Assembly (NCBI GenBank): GCA_036741355.1
Contig: DAINSK010000073.1
Span: forward strand, 1 to 9,608
Length of the DNA stretch: 9,608 nucleotides
Direction: 5' to 3'
Source: JBBRGK01 sp036741355
GTDB lineage: Bacteria; Chloroflexota; Dehalococcoidia; CAUJGQ01
The number at the start of each line of letters is the position of its first letter. Position 1 is the first letter of the stretch. The position numbers and the translations under genes were made by a program. The notes below the pieces were generated by a model, which saw nothing but the letters and a program-made list of their open reading frames with translations, was not told the origin of the DNA and did no database searches. Of this stretch, positions 1-6,650 are shown one piece after another.

Positions 1-32
1 ACGAGCACCAGAACGAGAATGAGGACGGCCAT
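1..32 (-). CDS. Hydrophobic small protein, N-terminus only (cut by window edge)
   Basis: The minus strand reads ATG at 32-30 and then ten codons made almost only of Val, Leu and Ile (MAVLILVLVL...) before the window ends. A strong ribosome-binding site, AAGGAG, lies six bases upstream of the ATG, so this is very likely a translated start and not chance hydrophobicity. The visible part would form the beginning of a transmembrane helix. It lies 157 bases downstream of the 22-residue miniprotein at 190-258 on the same strand, so the two could share a transcript. By style it may be another membrane miniprotein like those at 190-258, 6393-6476 and 7877-7945, or it may be the first helix of a longer membrane protein. 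The visible part cannot decide between these. Confidence 0.5.
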   Translation of the reverse strand, partial: MAVLILVLVL

Positions 33-189
33 AGCGGACTCCTTCGCGCAGTTTCACGCCCAACGCTTCAGGCGGGCCGAGCGATTCAAACGGACCTCTT
101 CCGGCGACCGACGCCGTCAATGGGGCAAAAGACAGCCAGCCAGGTGGTGCAACATCCTGCCTGACGCCCGTACTTGCCACCTGCACGGC

Positions 190-258
190 TTACCGGAAGA
201 TGAGCACGAGGATGACAATGATAATAATCAGCCCGAGTAGGCCACCACCGATATACAT
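190..258 (-). CDS. 22-residue single-pass membrane miniprotein, copy 1
   Basis: ATG at 258, TAA at 190-192. The peptide starts MYIGGGLLGL, continues with a run of Ile/Val/Leu and ends LVLIFR. It is one uninterrupted hydrophobic helix with a Gly-rich start and a single terminal Arg, which suggests an inner-membrane peptide with the positive end in the cytoplasm. A GAAGGG motif sits about seven bases upstream. A second copy at 7877-7945 is identical at 20 of 22 residues. Nine codons differ between the copies, seven synonymously (codons 6, 10, 11, 12, 14, 16 and 22) and two with replacement (codon 9 Gly/Thr, codon 15 Val/Ile), and the stops differ (TAA/TGA). That pattern is what selection on a protein leaves, and it is the main evidence that this is a gene. 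The function is unknown. Its style recalls the very small hydrophobic proteins of unknown function (DUF3309-like) found beside stress genes. Confidence 0.75.
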   Translation of the reverse strand: MYIGGGLLGLIIIIVILVLIFR

Positions 259-300
259 GATAAAACCCTTCTACGCCGACGAGAAGCAGCACCATTCAGA

Positions 301-327
301 ATGATAAACAACCTGATGTGGTTTCAC
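301..327 (-). promoter_or_regulatory. Possible promoter for the 22-residue miniprotein, copy 1
   Basis: On the minus strand GTGAAA (327-322) and TATCAT (306-301) are separated by 15 bases, in a locally AT-rich stretch 43 bases upstream of the miniprotein ATG. The -10 matches consensus well; the -35 and the spacing are weak. Confidence 0.3.
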
Positions 328-500
328 TTCCCCATCCCGACAAGTTCATCATAGGCGCGTGGTTCCAGCCACCTCTACTCACAGGCGCTACAAAACTCTA
401 ACAGGCTGATGAAAAACCCTCTGAAGAGCTGTTCAGGTCTTGACATCTCGTGCCTACAGCTCACCATAACGGGGACGTTTTTTGGCGATGCAGGCCAATT

Positions 501-851
501 TCAGCACCCTGCTAAGTCTCTGCTACTCTTTTTCCTTTTCGCGATGAGGACGAATTTGACATCTATAGGTGCTTCATGTAGTCCAGCGTGCCGGCGTCCA
601 GCGCCAACGCTGCCACAAATTAGCTCAGTGGTTTCCGTCGGACGCGCTTCAAGACGGATAGGAATGCTCTTGGTAAACGCCATGTTCATCTGGACCGTGT
701 GCTGGCCAGGCTAAGTTTCAATCCTCTTGGTCTCGCCATCGGCGAGGTCGTCGACGTGCTTCCCGTCAATGTAGACGGACGCCATCCTCAGCTTGGTCAT
801 CAAGTCAGACGCCCGGTGAACTGATATTCGGCTTGACGACGCGCTCTGCAT
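501..851 (-). pseudogene. Decayed gene for a PEGA-like 'VYIDGK...G.HTV' small protein
   Basis: From an ATG at 851 the minus strand reads 46 codons, including a segment VYIDGKHVDDLADGETKRIE, and then hits TAG (713-711). The same frame continues with PGQHTVQMNMAF, SIPIRLEARPTETTELICG and on to a TGA at 501-503. Read through the amber, the pattern is: short strand, I-D-G-K, G-E-T, P-G-x-H-x-V, then a strand ending E-L-x-C-G. This is the layout of small PEGA-like beta proteins in which a conserved P-G-x-H turn follows the IDGK strand. The TAG falls just before that turn, so one point mutation explains the break. After the ELICG segment the tail (about 500-580) looks random, and the +1 frame there reads ALDAGTLDYMKHL, hinting at a second lesion. 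No good ribosome-binding site is seen at the ATG. Two independent short proteins are possible but less likely. Confidence 0.5.
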
Positions 852-1422
852 CGCGGTTATTCTCTTAGCTGGTACGCAGCTGGGGCCCGCCGCAGGCGGT
901 GACGGCGACTGCGCGGGTGGCGAGCTGGCCGCACGGCACTAATTAGCACACGATGCCGCCATAGCGATCGGGGGTCAGCTCCGCTCGAGCAACGGGTTGA
1001 TGGTCACGGTCGGCTGGGCTTGCGCTCTCGGCTCTCATGCATTTTCAACCATGACGGCTTAAACTTAGGAGAGCAGCGGGCGCTGCCGCGCACGGGTGGT
1101 TAACAGGGGTATGCCGAGCCCTTCAACCTGGGAGGAGGAACCTCGCGGCCGAACGAAATCGCCCTTCCAGAAACGACGAATTGTGGACGCCGCCGCGGAC
1201 GGCATGGACGAGTCTCGTATTGTCGGAGCGTGGTTGCTAACTCAGGGAGTCCTTCGCTGGTTGGGCATCCAGGTGCCGTATCGCTCAGAGTGACGTGCAT
1301 CGCCTGTTCCACTGTACGGTCGCGACGGGTCCGAGGTTGCGGTGAGCTTGGCAGCGTTGGAGCGCTCGAAATGACCCTGCTCGTGCGCGGCGTGTTCCGA
1401 TAGCACATCGAGGGAGGGACGA
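852..1422. other. Gene-poor stretch, probably decayed coding DNA
   Basis: No convincing gene is seen on either strand. Short open stretches exist (for example a minus-strand frame reading AELTPDRYGGIVC near 970), but each is broken by stops within a few dozen codons and none has a credible start. With the pseudogene at 501-851 it forms about 900 bases of apparent gene remnant. The last 20 bases hold the GAGGGAGG ribosome-binding site of the gene starting at 1423. Confidence 0.45.
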
Positions 1423-1884
1423 ATGATAGACCATTCTCACGCAGAGCACCGACCACCGCCGCCCGGCGAAGAGGCCGGCTTCCACAACCCCGAACAGATG
1501 GCGGTGTTCTACCCGGAGCACGACTTCGTTGCGGTCATCGACGACTGGCAGCAGGCGCGGCGAGCGGTCCAGGCGCTCAAGGCACTCGGCATTGCAGAAG
1601 ACGACATCGACCTGCTCGACAATGCCCGTGCGCGGACCCTCGACCGGGAAGCGATGAAGCAGCAGGGCCTCGGTGACAAGCTCAAGCGGGCGCTGTCGCG
1701 TGTGTTTTCCGATGACGTCACCTACCATCAGAGTCTCACCGACGCCGTCAATGCCGGCGGAGCCATGGTCATTGCGCACGTCACCGATGATGCGATGGTG
1801 CGGTCTGTCGGGGAGGTGCTGATGGCCCACAATGCCCGCGCGAGTCGGTACTATGGCACGGGGCAGGTGGAAGACCTCGAGTAG
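1423..1884 (+). CDS. Conserved hypothetical protein, general-stress-protein-like alpha/beta fold (153 aa)
   Basis: The start is well placed: GAGGGAGG lies about five bases before the ATG. There is no signal peptide or membrane segment, so the protein is cytoplasmic. After a Pro/His-rich N-terminal tail (1-25) comes an alpha/beta unit. A strand (FVAVIDD, 35-41) is followed by a helix 'QARRAVQALKALG' (44-56) and an acidic 'IAEDDIDLLD' (57-66). A charged helix (about 73-95) and a second strand 'GGAMVIAHVTDD' (112-123) come next, then a helix and 'ASRYYGTGQVEDLE' (140-153). The pattern of aromatic strand, 'A..A...L...G....DI.LL' and later 'a.v.v...d....... .L...gA....YYG...' matches proteins of the general stress 17M/DUF1269-like type that bacteria of this kind carry in several paralogues. 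No catalytic residues are evident, so the role is unknown. It stands alone in a poor-coding region; the next plus-strand start lies 392 bases downstream. Confidence 0.85.
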   Translation: MIDHSHAEHRPPPPGEEAGFHNPEQMAVFYPEHDFVAVIDDWQQARRAVQALKALGIAEDDIDLLDNARARTLDREAMKQQGLGDKLKRALSRVFSDDVTYHQSLTDAVNAGGAMVIAHVTDDAMVRSVGEVLMAHNARASRYYGTGQVEDLE

Positions 1885-2276
1885 GTACGATCCAGAAGTG
1901 CAACGTGTACCACGCTTCGGTGTTGAGGGATGGGTGCCGAGGGGAACCGAACAGTGACGGCGAACCGCCGGGTGAGGGACTCAAAGAGCAGCTCGTAGTC
2001 CTCGTTCGCTGCCCGAAGTGCGCTGCCGAGGGCTGAGGCGGTCCTCAATCTGTGGCAGAACACGTCGTGCTCGCCGTCGTACCTACGCTTTTGAGTCACT
2101 CTAGAACTTCGACTTTAGCCATTCGCCTGGGGCAGAGTCCCGCGGCCAGGCATGTATCTACGTGGTCTCGGTCACGCTCGGAACTACCTCCCGGGCCGCC
2201 GCGAAATGTACTGTCGAGTGCAGCATCCACTGCGCCCGCCGCAGGCGTCGGGGTATGGGTATGGGAGGAGAGGCGG
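1885..2276 (+). other. Intergenic region upstream of the secreted protein
   Basis: The reading frame of the downstream gene stays open back to 2052, but the residues encoded before the signal peptide (Arg/Ser/Pro-rich) do not look like protein, and no ribosome-binding site precedes 2052. I treat this as leader and promoter region. Just before the gene is a short tandem repeat, GGGTATGGGTATGGG (about 2251-2264), running into the ribosome-binding site GGAGGAGAGG. No clear promoter or terminator was recognised. Confidence 0.4.
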
Positions 2277-3983
2277 ATGTCGTTCCCTGTGCGCTGGCTG
2301 TTGCCGTTCGTCCTGCTGGTCATGGTGCTGGCGTCCGCGGGGGGCGCGGCACCGGCCGCTGCCCAGGCTGCGGGCGTGACCGTCACGTATGCCGCCGGCT
2401 GGAACCTGGTCGCGTTCCCTCCCGGTACGGACCTCAGCGGGGTCGCCGGCCCCCTCTACATCTACCAGCCTCAGGATCAGAGCTATGCCTACCGGCTCCC
2501 TGCGGCGGGCTTGCCCGCCAATACCGGAGCGTGGGTCTACTTCACGGCACCCACCACCGTGGTGCTCGGCAGCGGCAGCACTCAACCCGCTAGTGTCGGG
2601 CTCATTCCTGCCCAGCCGTGGGCCCTGCTGGGCGACCCGAGCGGCACGGCCCCCGCACTCATCCGGGATGCCTTCGCCTACACCTATGATCCGCTCAACG
2701 GGTACCAGCCCACGCACGTGCTCTTGCCCGGGCGGGGGGTCTGGGTGACGCCTGCGCAGAGCCCTCATATCGTTATCACGGTCACGCCGGCGTCCGCATT
2801 TAGTCCAGCACTGACCAGCGTGTCGTTCACGAGTCCCTGTGGTGCCGCCCTGGGCACGCAGGGCTATATCGGCGATGGGAATGGCCAGGCCCTGGGCGAG
2901 GTCGCTGGGCAGCCGGTCACGCTGTGTGTTGCCAGCACCACCCAGCCCTACCTGCCAAACTATCAAGGGTTCGGGTGTCTGCTGGTGGGCGGCCTGCTCG
3001 CCGTGCAGCACGGTCTCGGCCCCGGTGGGCCTGCCTGCGCGAGCGTCGAGCGGGTAGTGTCGCAAGGAGCAAACCAGTTTCTCTGGGTCGGCCTCTCAGG
3101 CCCGATTGAGCAGGTCACGCCGTTCCAGTGGGACGGGAGCAGCTTCCGCGCGAGCCCGTCCTATGCCGTCTGCGTAAACAACCCCACGGTACCCGTTACG
3201 TCGGCCGACCCGTGCTTCCACCAGCCGTCCGGTGTACACCGCGCCAATGCCAGCGCCGCAGACGCCGTGGCCGCGTTCTATACGGCAGTCGACGCGCAGC
3301 AGTATGCCGCGGCCTACGCCCTGCTCAGTCCGGCGTTTCAGGCGCAGCAACCGTACAACAGTTGGGTGGCTGGCTACGCAACCACGGTGGTCCTGGGTGC
3401 GGACGTGACACAGTCGGCGGCGGCACCGAACAGCGTGGCGGTGTACCTGACCGCGGTGAACCAGAGCACCGACTTCCAGGGCGTGGTTGCGCGTTACAGC
3501 GGCACCTGGACGCTGGTGGCGGACGGTGTCGGAGGCTGGCTGCTGGACAGCGCCAACATCGGCGTCGCGGCCGAGCCGGCGACGTACGCCACCGCCGCCT
3601 CCGACTTCACGGCGTTCGCCGATAGCTGGGAGCACCACGGCTTCGGGCTGACGCTGGACGCCTCCGGCGACGCCCACGTTGGCTGGCGCATCTATCGCTG
3701 GTGCAGCGAGGATCCGACGCCGCCCTGCGACGAGCTGTCCGGCAACCAGATCATCGACGGCGGCAACGGCGAGATCAGCTTCACGCAGAGCTTCGGCTCT
3801 TCGGCGGTCGGCACGTGGGTCAGCAGCGATGTTCCGGATACGCTTGGCGCCACGGTCACGCTCACGCTCCTGCCCTTCCACATGGCCGTGCTGGTACAGA
3901 ACGGCTCGCCCCTGGTCCTGTGCAGCGCGGACCGTCGCTCGCCGGACACGCCGACCGCCGTTACGCGTGCCTGCGGCGCGTGA
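2277..3983 (+). CDS. Secreted multidomain protein with repeated GWNLVAFP module, NTF2-like and C-terminal Cys domain (568 aa)
   Basis: The ATG at 2277 is preferred to the earlier in-frame ATG at 2052. It follows GGGAGGAGAGG and opens a textbook signal peptide: MSFPVRW, a hydrophobic core 8-20, and an Ala-rich AAPAAAQA cleavage region near residue 30. The mature protein has a beta module that occurs twice (about 36-98 and 106-168). Both copies share 'G/PW.L....P.GT', then '.Y.Y.P....Y' and '..G.WV', as in extracellular proteins of Chloroflexota and relatives. Residues about 180-320 form a Cys-containing region of unknown type. Residues about 324-430 resemble an NTF2-like fold ('ADAVAAFYTAVDAQQYAAAY', 'Y.GTW.L......WLLDSANI'). 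Residues 442-568 form a C-terminal domain with W-x-H-H-G, WRIYRWC, PPCDE, GG and final CGA. There are ten cysteines in the mature part, an even number that suits disulfides outside the cell. There is no sortase motif or C-terminal anchor, so it is probably released or loosely cell-associated. A ligand is unknown; no catalytic motif was found. Confidence 0.85.
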   Translation: MSFPVRWLLPFVLLVMVLASAGGAAPAAAQAAGVTVTYAAGWNLVAFPPGTDLSGVAGPLYIYQPQDQSYAYRLPAAGLPANTGAWVYFTAPTTVVLGSGSTQPASVGLIPAQPWALLGDPSGTAPALIRDAFAYTYDPLNGYQPTHVLLPGRGVWVTPAQSPHIVITVTPASAFSPALTSVSFTSPCGAALGTQGYIGDGNGQALGEVAGQPVTLCVASTTQPYLPNYQGFGCLLVGGLLAVQHGLGPGGPACASVERVVSQGANQFLWVGLSGPIEQVTPFQWDGSSFRASPSYAVCVNNPTVPVTSADPCFHQPSGVHRANASAADAVAAFYTAVDAQQYAAAYALLSPAFQAQQPYNSWVAGYATTVVLGADVTQSAAAPNSVAVYLTAVNQSTDFQGVVARYSGTWTLVADGVGGWLLDSANIGVAAEPATYATAASDFTAFADSWEHHGFGLTLDASGDAHVGWRIYRWCSEDPTPPCDELSGNQIIDGGNGEISFTQSFGSSAVGTWVSSDVPDTLGATVTLTLLPFHMAVLVQNGSPLVLCSADRRSPDTPTAVTRACGA

Positions 3984-4299
3984 GCGGTCCATGCTGGCAC
4001 AGGCTGTGGCCACTCGCTGCTGCCCACTAACAGTAGGCACTGCGTCTCGTAAACGACCCAAATTGAGTCAGACGGTGCGCCATCCAAGTAGCACTGTAGA
4101 CCACGCGAGAGCGTCAGTCTCACAACCCGTCTCGAAACCAACGTCTCATCGAGCCGCGGCGAAGATAAGTTCTGAGACAGTCGCGCGCACCGAGTTTTTG
4201 CGGCAGCGACACACGATCGCGTCATAGTGTGCCAGCCGGGAGACGGCGAGGTCGATGCGTCGATTTTGATGGAACCTACACGAAGCCATGGCTGGCCTC
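3984..4299. other. Intergenic region between two convergent genes
   Basis: No gene is supported on either strand. Convergent transcription from the secreted-protein gene and the transporter gene meets here, but I see no hairpin followed by a T-run in either direction. A 10-bp palindrome AGCCATGGCT (4284-4293) lies just past the transporter stop and lacks terminator features. Confidence 0.4.
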
Positions 4300-5613
4300 C
4301 TACGGCAAGCCGCTCGTGGCAACCGAGAAGACGAGGCCAGCATCAGCCGCCACGAGCACCAGCACCGCGAACCACCCCCAGAACTTCGTCCAGCGGCCGT
4401 TCACGAAGTCCCCCATGACTTTGCGGCTCGAGGTGAGGACCAACAGCAGCACCACGAGCACCGGGGCGATCAGGCCGTCCAGGACCTGGGAGTAGAAGAG
4501 CGCCTTGATCGGATTGACGTTTGAGACGGCGAGTTGCACGCCCACTACGAGGGCGAGCCCGAGCACGATATAGAACTGCGGGGCGTTATTGACGTTGCGT
4601 GTGAGACTGCGGCGCCAGCCGAACAGCCCACCCACCGAGTACGCCGTCGAGGCGGCAAGCACCGGAATCGCCAGCAACCCCGCCCCAATGATGCCCACCG
4701 CAAACAGGTACTTGGCGGCTGACCCGACGAACGGTTCGAGGGCCTGGGCAGCGTCGGCCGCCGTGGTGATGCTCTTCTGGTGTGTGAACAACACCGCGCC
4801 GGTTACCACGAGGATGAAGAAGGCGGAGACGTTCGACCAGATCATGCCGGCGGCAATATCGAGCTTGGCCCCCGTAATGCCCTGCACCCCCCGCTTCTCC
4901 TCGATTTCGCCGCTGGATTGCCAGAAGAAGAGGTAAGGGGTAATGGTGGTGCCCAACAGTCCCACGGCACCAATGAAATAGGTCGCGTCGAGGTGAAGGT
5001 GGGGCAAGATGGTCTGCGTCAGGACGTCGCCCCAGTGAGGCCGGGCCAGGAAGGCCGCGACGATATAGGCCGCAAACACCGCCACCAGCCAGAGTAGGTA
5101 CTGCGAAAACCGCTTGTAGTCGATGAAGATGCTCACGTACGCCATGACCACGGCGAACGGCATGATGAAGTAGATGAACTTTGCGCCGGTCACCAGCTCC
5201 ATAACCGCGGCCATCATGACGAGGTCCGCGCCGATGGTGATGACGTTTGCGATGAGCGCCAGCAGCACGACGGTGATCGCGAGCCGGCGTCCGAAGTGGT
5301 TGCGAATCGCTGTGGCTAAGTCGGTCTTGGTGACGTTACCAACACGGGCGCTCATCTGCTGAATGACGATGAGCATGGGGGTGGAGAGCACCAGCAGCCA
5401 GTTCTGCGCATAGCCGTTCTGGGCACCGACGACGGAGTAGGTGGTGATGCCGGCCGGGTCGTTATCCGCACCACCGCTGATGATGCCCGGGCCCAAAATC
5501 TTGAGCAGGTCACGAGGCCGCACGTGCTGCGCGGTGCGGACGGCCTGCTTGGCCTCCCCGGCTGGGCCCTCGGTGGGCAGCACCGGCTCGCCCGCCGACG
5601 GTGGCGGGCTCAT
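4300..5613 (-). CDS. Nramp-family divalent metal cation transporter, divergent subfamily (437 aa)
   Basis: This is an integral membrane protein with about eleven hydrophobic segments after a polar N-terminus of about 35 residues. The first helix carries 'LGPGIISGGADNDPAGITTYS' spread over 40-60. Its D52-P53 corresponds to the unwound TM1 metal site of Nramp proteins, but the canonical D-P-G-N is D-P-A-G here. The TM6 region reads T-T-I-T-P-Y-L-F-F-W-Q (222-232) where classical Nramps have M-P-H, so the metal-ligand Met is replaced by Thr225 and the His by Tyr227. Family membership is clear from the TM1 motif, the GAQ.GY segment and the overall layout. Substrate is not: Mn/Fe transport cannot be assumed, and Mg or another divalent ion is possible. 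The start codon overlaps the stop of the upstream BON-protein gene (ATGA, 5613-5610), so translation is probably coupled. The length is usual for the family. Confidence 0.9.
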   Translation of the reverse strand: MSPPPSAGEPVLPTEGPAGEAKQAVRTAQHVRPRDLLKILGPGIISGGADNDPAGITTYSVVGAQNGYAQNWLLVLSTPMLIVIQQMSARVGNVTKTDLATAIRNHFGRRLAITVVLLALIANVITIGADLVMMAAVMELVTGAKFIYFIMPFAVVMAYVSIFIDYKRFSQYLLWLVAVFAAYIVAAFLARPHWGDVLTQTILPHLHLDATYFIGAVGLLGTTITPYLFFWQSSGEIEEKRGVQGITGAKLDIAAGMIWSNVSAFFILVVTGAVLFTHQKSITTAADAAQALEPFVGSAAKYLFAVGIIGAGLLAIPVLAASTAYSVGGLFGWRRSLTRNVNNAPQFYIVLGLALVVGVQLAVSNVNPIKALFYSQVLDGLIAPVLVVLLLVLTSSRKVMGDFVNGRWTKFWGWFAVLVLVAADAGLVFSVATSGLP

Positions 5614-6329
5614 GTGGCGCTACCCGTCCCGAAGGCAAGCCCGCGTTCGGGCGGCACATGAGCTGCGGGTTCTCGGTCGCCGCCTGACGCCGCGATGCCG
5701 GCGGATACCGCTTGCCACCCGGATGCAGCAGCGGGCGGCAGCACAACCGTCTCCAGGCTGCGGGTTTCCTCGTCGAGCAGTTCACGCGCTTTGAAGGCTT
5801 CAGTCTCATCAACCGTGACAATGAGGAGGCTGCGCCCGCTATCGAGCGCCCGCTGCCCGTCTTCACGGAAGGCTTCTGGCAAGGAGGCAGCGATTTGTAG
5901 CGCTGCATCGTGAGCGGACCCATCGAAGACGACCAGTTGCTCAGGATGGACGCCTGCGTGCTCGACGAGATAGCTCTGGGCAAAGGCCGCTGCCTCCGCG
6001 CTTTCGAACACGGCGAAGAGCGTCTGGGTCAGCAGGCCGGCGAGGTCCGCGGTACCGCCGCTGACGACGAGGTCGTTCTGCAGCGTAGTAAATCCCTTGT
6101 CACGGAAGTAGGCTACCTCCGCTTCAATGTCGATCCGGTCTTGAGCCGTGGCAACAGCGCCCGTGATAACGAGCGTGTCGACTCGCAGCACCGCATGAAC
6201 GGCGGTGCCGTGCACGGGGTGCGAGCCATTGAGCTGCCCCACCAACACCGTGCTCCACCAGGCACGTGCGCGGTCATGGAGGGTTTCCCGGGAGGATGGC
6301 TCCGTGTCCTGTGACTCGTCAGTCGACAT
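5610..6329 (-). CDS. BON-domain-like protein with a stress-protein-like C-terminal half (239 aa)
   Basis: The ATG at 6329 is chosen because CCGGAG lies about six bases upstream; the longer frame to a GTG at 6386 has no such site. There is no signal peptide or membrane helix. Residues about 36-90 look like a BON domain: 'HPVHGTAVHAVLRVDTLVI', G-A-V near 57-59, then 'DRIDIEAEV' and 'VSG'. This is a strand-helix-strand unit with the usual 'd..v.l.G.v....dr..ie.ea....g...v.n.l.v' pattern. Residues about 102-198 hold a second alpha/beta unit ('TLFAVFESAEAAAFAQSYL...QLVVFDG', 'GRSLLIVTVDETEAFKA'). It recalls the 1423-1884 protein, with a Phe-rich strand, an alpha helix and a later 'a.v.v.d' strand. 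The last 40 residues are low-complexity. It sits between a membrane miniprotein (63 bases upstream) and the Nramp-like transporter (4-base overlap). It may therefore modulate or sense for the transporter, which is inference. BON domains usually act in the envelope, yet no export signal is seen. Confidence 0.8.
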   Translation of the reverse strand: MSTDESQDTEPSSRETLHDRARAWWSTVLVGQLNGSHPVHGTAVHAVLRVDTLVITGAVATAQDRIDIEAEVAYFRDKGFTTLQNDLVVSGGTADLAGLLTQTLFAVFESAEAAAFAQSYLVEHAGVHPEQLVVFDGSAHDAALQIAASLPEAFREDGQRALDSGRSLLIVTVDETEAFKARELLDEETRSLETVVLPPAAASGWQAVSAGIAASGGDREPAAHVPPERGLAFGTGSAT

Positions 6330-6392
6330 GCACGGCTCCGGTCTAGTTTTGTCTCTCTCGCCCCGGGTGGCAGGGGCTGTCCCCACTCGCGC

Positions 6393-6476
6393 TTATCGAC
6401 GGCGCCGGCCGTAGTAGCCGCCGCCACCACCAACGAGGAGCAGGACCAGCAAGATAATGATGATAACAAGTAACAT
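6393..6476 (-). CDS. 27-residue membrane miniprotein with Gly/Tyr/Arg tail
   Basis: ATG at 6476, TAA at 6393-6395, with GGAGGG eight bases upstream of the start. The peptide opens with MLLVIIIILLVLLLV, one transmembrane helix, followed by five glycines, YYG and a run of four arginines. This is a clear topological design: helix in the membrane, flexible Gly hinge, and a basic tail that should stay in the cytoplasm. It resembles the DUF3309-like family of tiny proteins that end in GG-YYG-RR. It is the first gene of the apparent operon leading to the BON protein and the Nramp-like transporter, with a good candidate promoter at 6571-6598. The function is unknown; a regulator or stabiliser of a membrane complex is one possibility. 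Confidence 0.7.
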   Translation of the reverse strand: MLLVIIIILLVLLLVGGGGGYYGRRRR

Positions 6477-6570
6477 AGCACGTACCCTCCGGCGGGAGTC
6501 AGCGGCTTAAGCGTAGAAGAAAAGAGGGTCGCGGTCATACCTATTCAAGGTGCCTGGGTGTACGCGTTCC

Positions 6571-6598
6571 ATTCTATTTGCTGGCACCAGCTTCGCAA
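6571..6598 (-). promoter_or_regulatory. Candidate promoter for miniprotein/BON/Nramp operon
   Basis: On the minus strand TTGCGA (6598-6593) and TAGAAT (6576-6571) are separated by 16 bases. Transcription would start near 6564 and give a leader of about 88 bases before the 27-residue miniprotein. It lies in the gap after the lipoprotein gene, which supports separate transcription of the operon. Confidence 0.4.
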
Positions 6599-6650
6599 GC
6601 GCCGGGCCTACAGCAGCGACCTCCATGTCTAAATCGCGATCAGAGACTGC

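Noticed and set aside
86..295. Minus-strand frame of 69 codons over the miniprotein copy 1
   Set aside because: It is in another frame, and the conserved 22-residue frame with silent differences between copies is clearly the selected one.
440..445. Perfect TTGACA on the plus strand
   Set aside because: No matching -10 at 16-18 bases and no gene downstream on that strand.
1096..1293. Plus-strand frame of 65 codons
   Set aside because: No ribosome-binding site, mixed composition, in the decayed block.
1851..2099. Minus-strand frame of 82 codons overlapping the end of the 153-residue gene
   Set aside because: It starts at GTG without a ribosome-binding site, runs into a confirmed gene on the other strand, and the second half loses protein-like composition. 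The stretch around 1990-2060 is mildly protein-like, so it is not fully excluded.
2184..4061. Long minus-strand open frames (293 and 321 codons)
   Set aside because: Arg/Gly-rich shadows opposite the secreted-protein gene, whose signal peptide and domains are clear.
4284..4293. 10-bp palindrome AGCCATGGCT after the transporter stop
   Set aside because: No loop and no T-run; short enough to be chance.
6330..6386. Longer N-terminus for the BON-like protein from a GTG at 6386
   Set aside because: It overlaps no good ribosome-binding site, while GGAG precedes the ATG at 6329.
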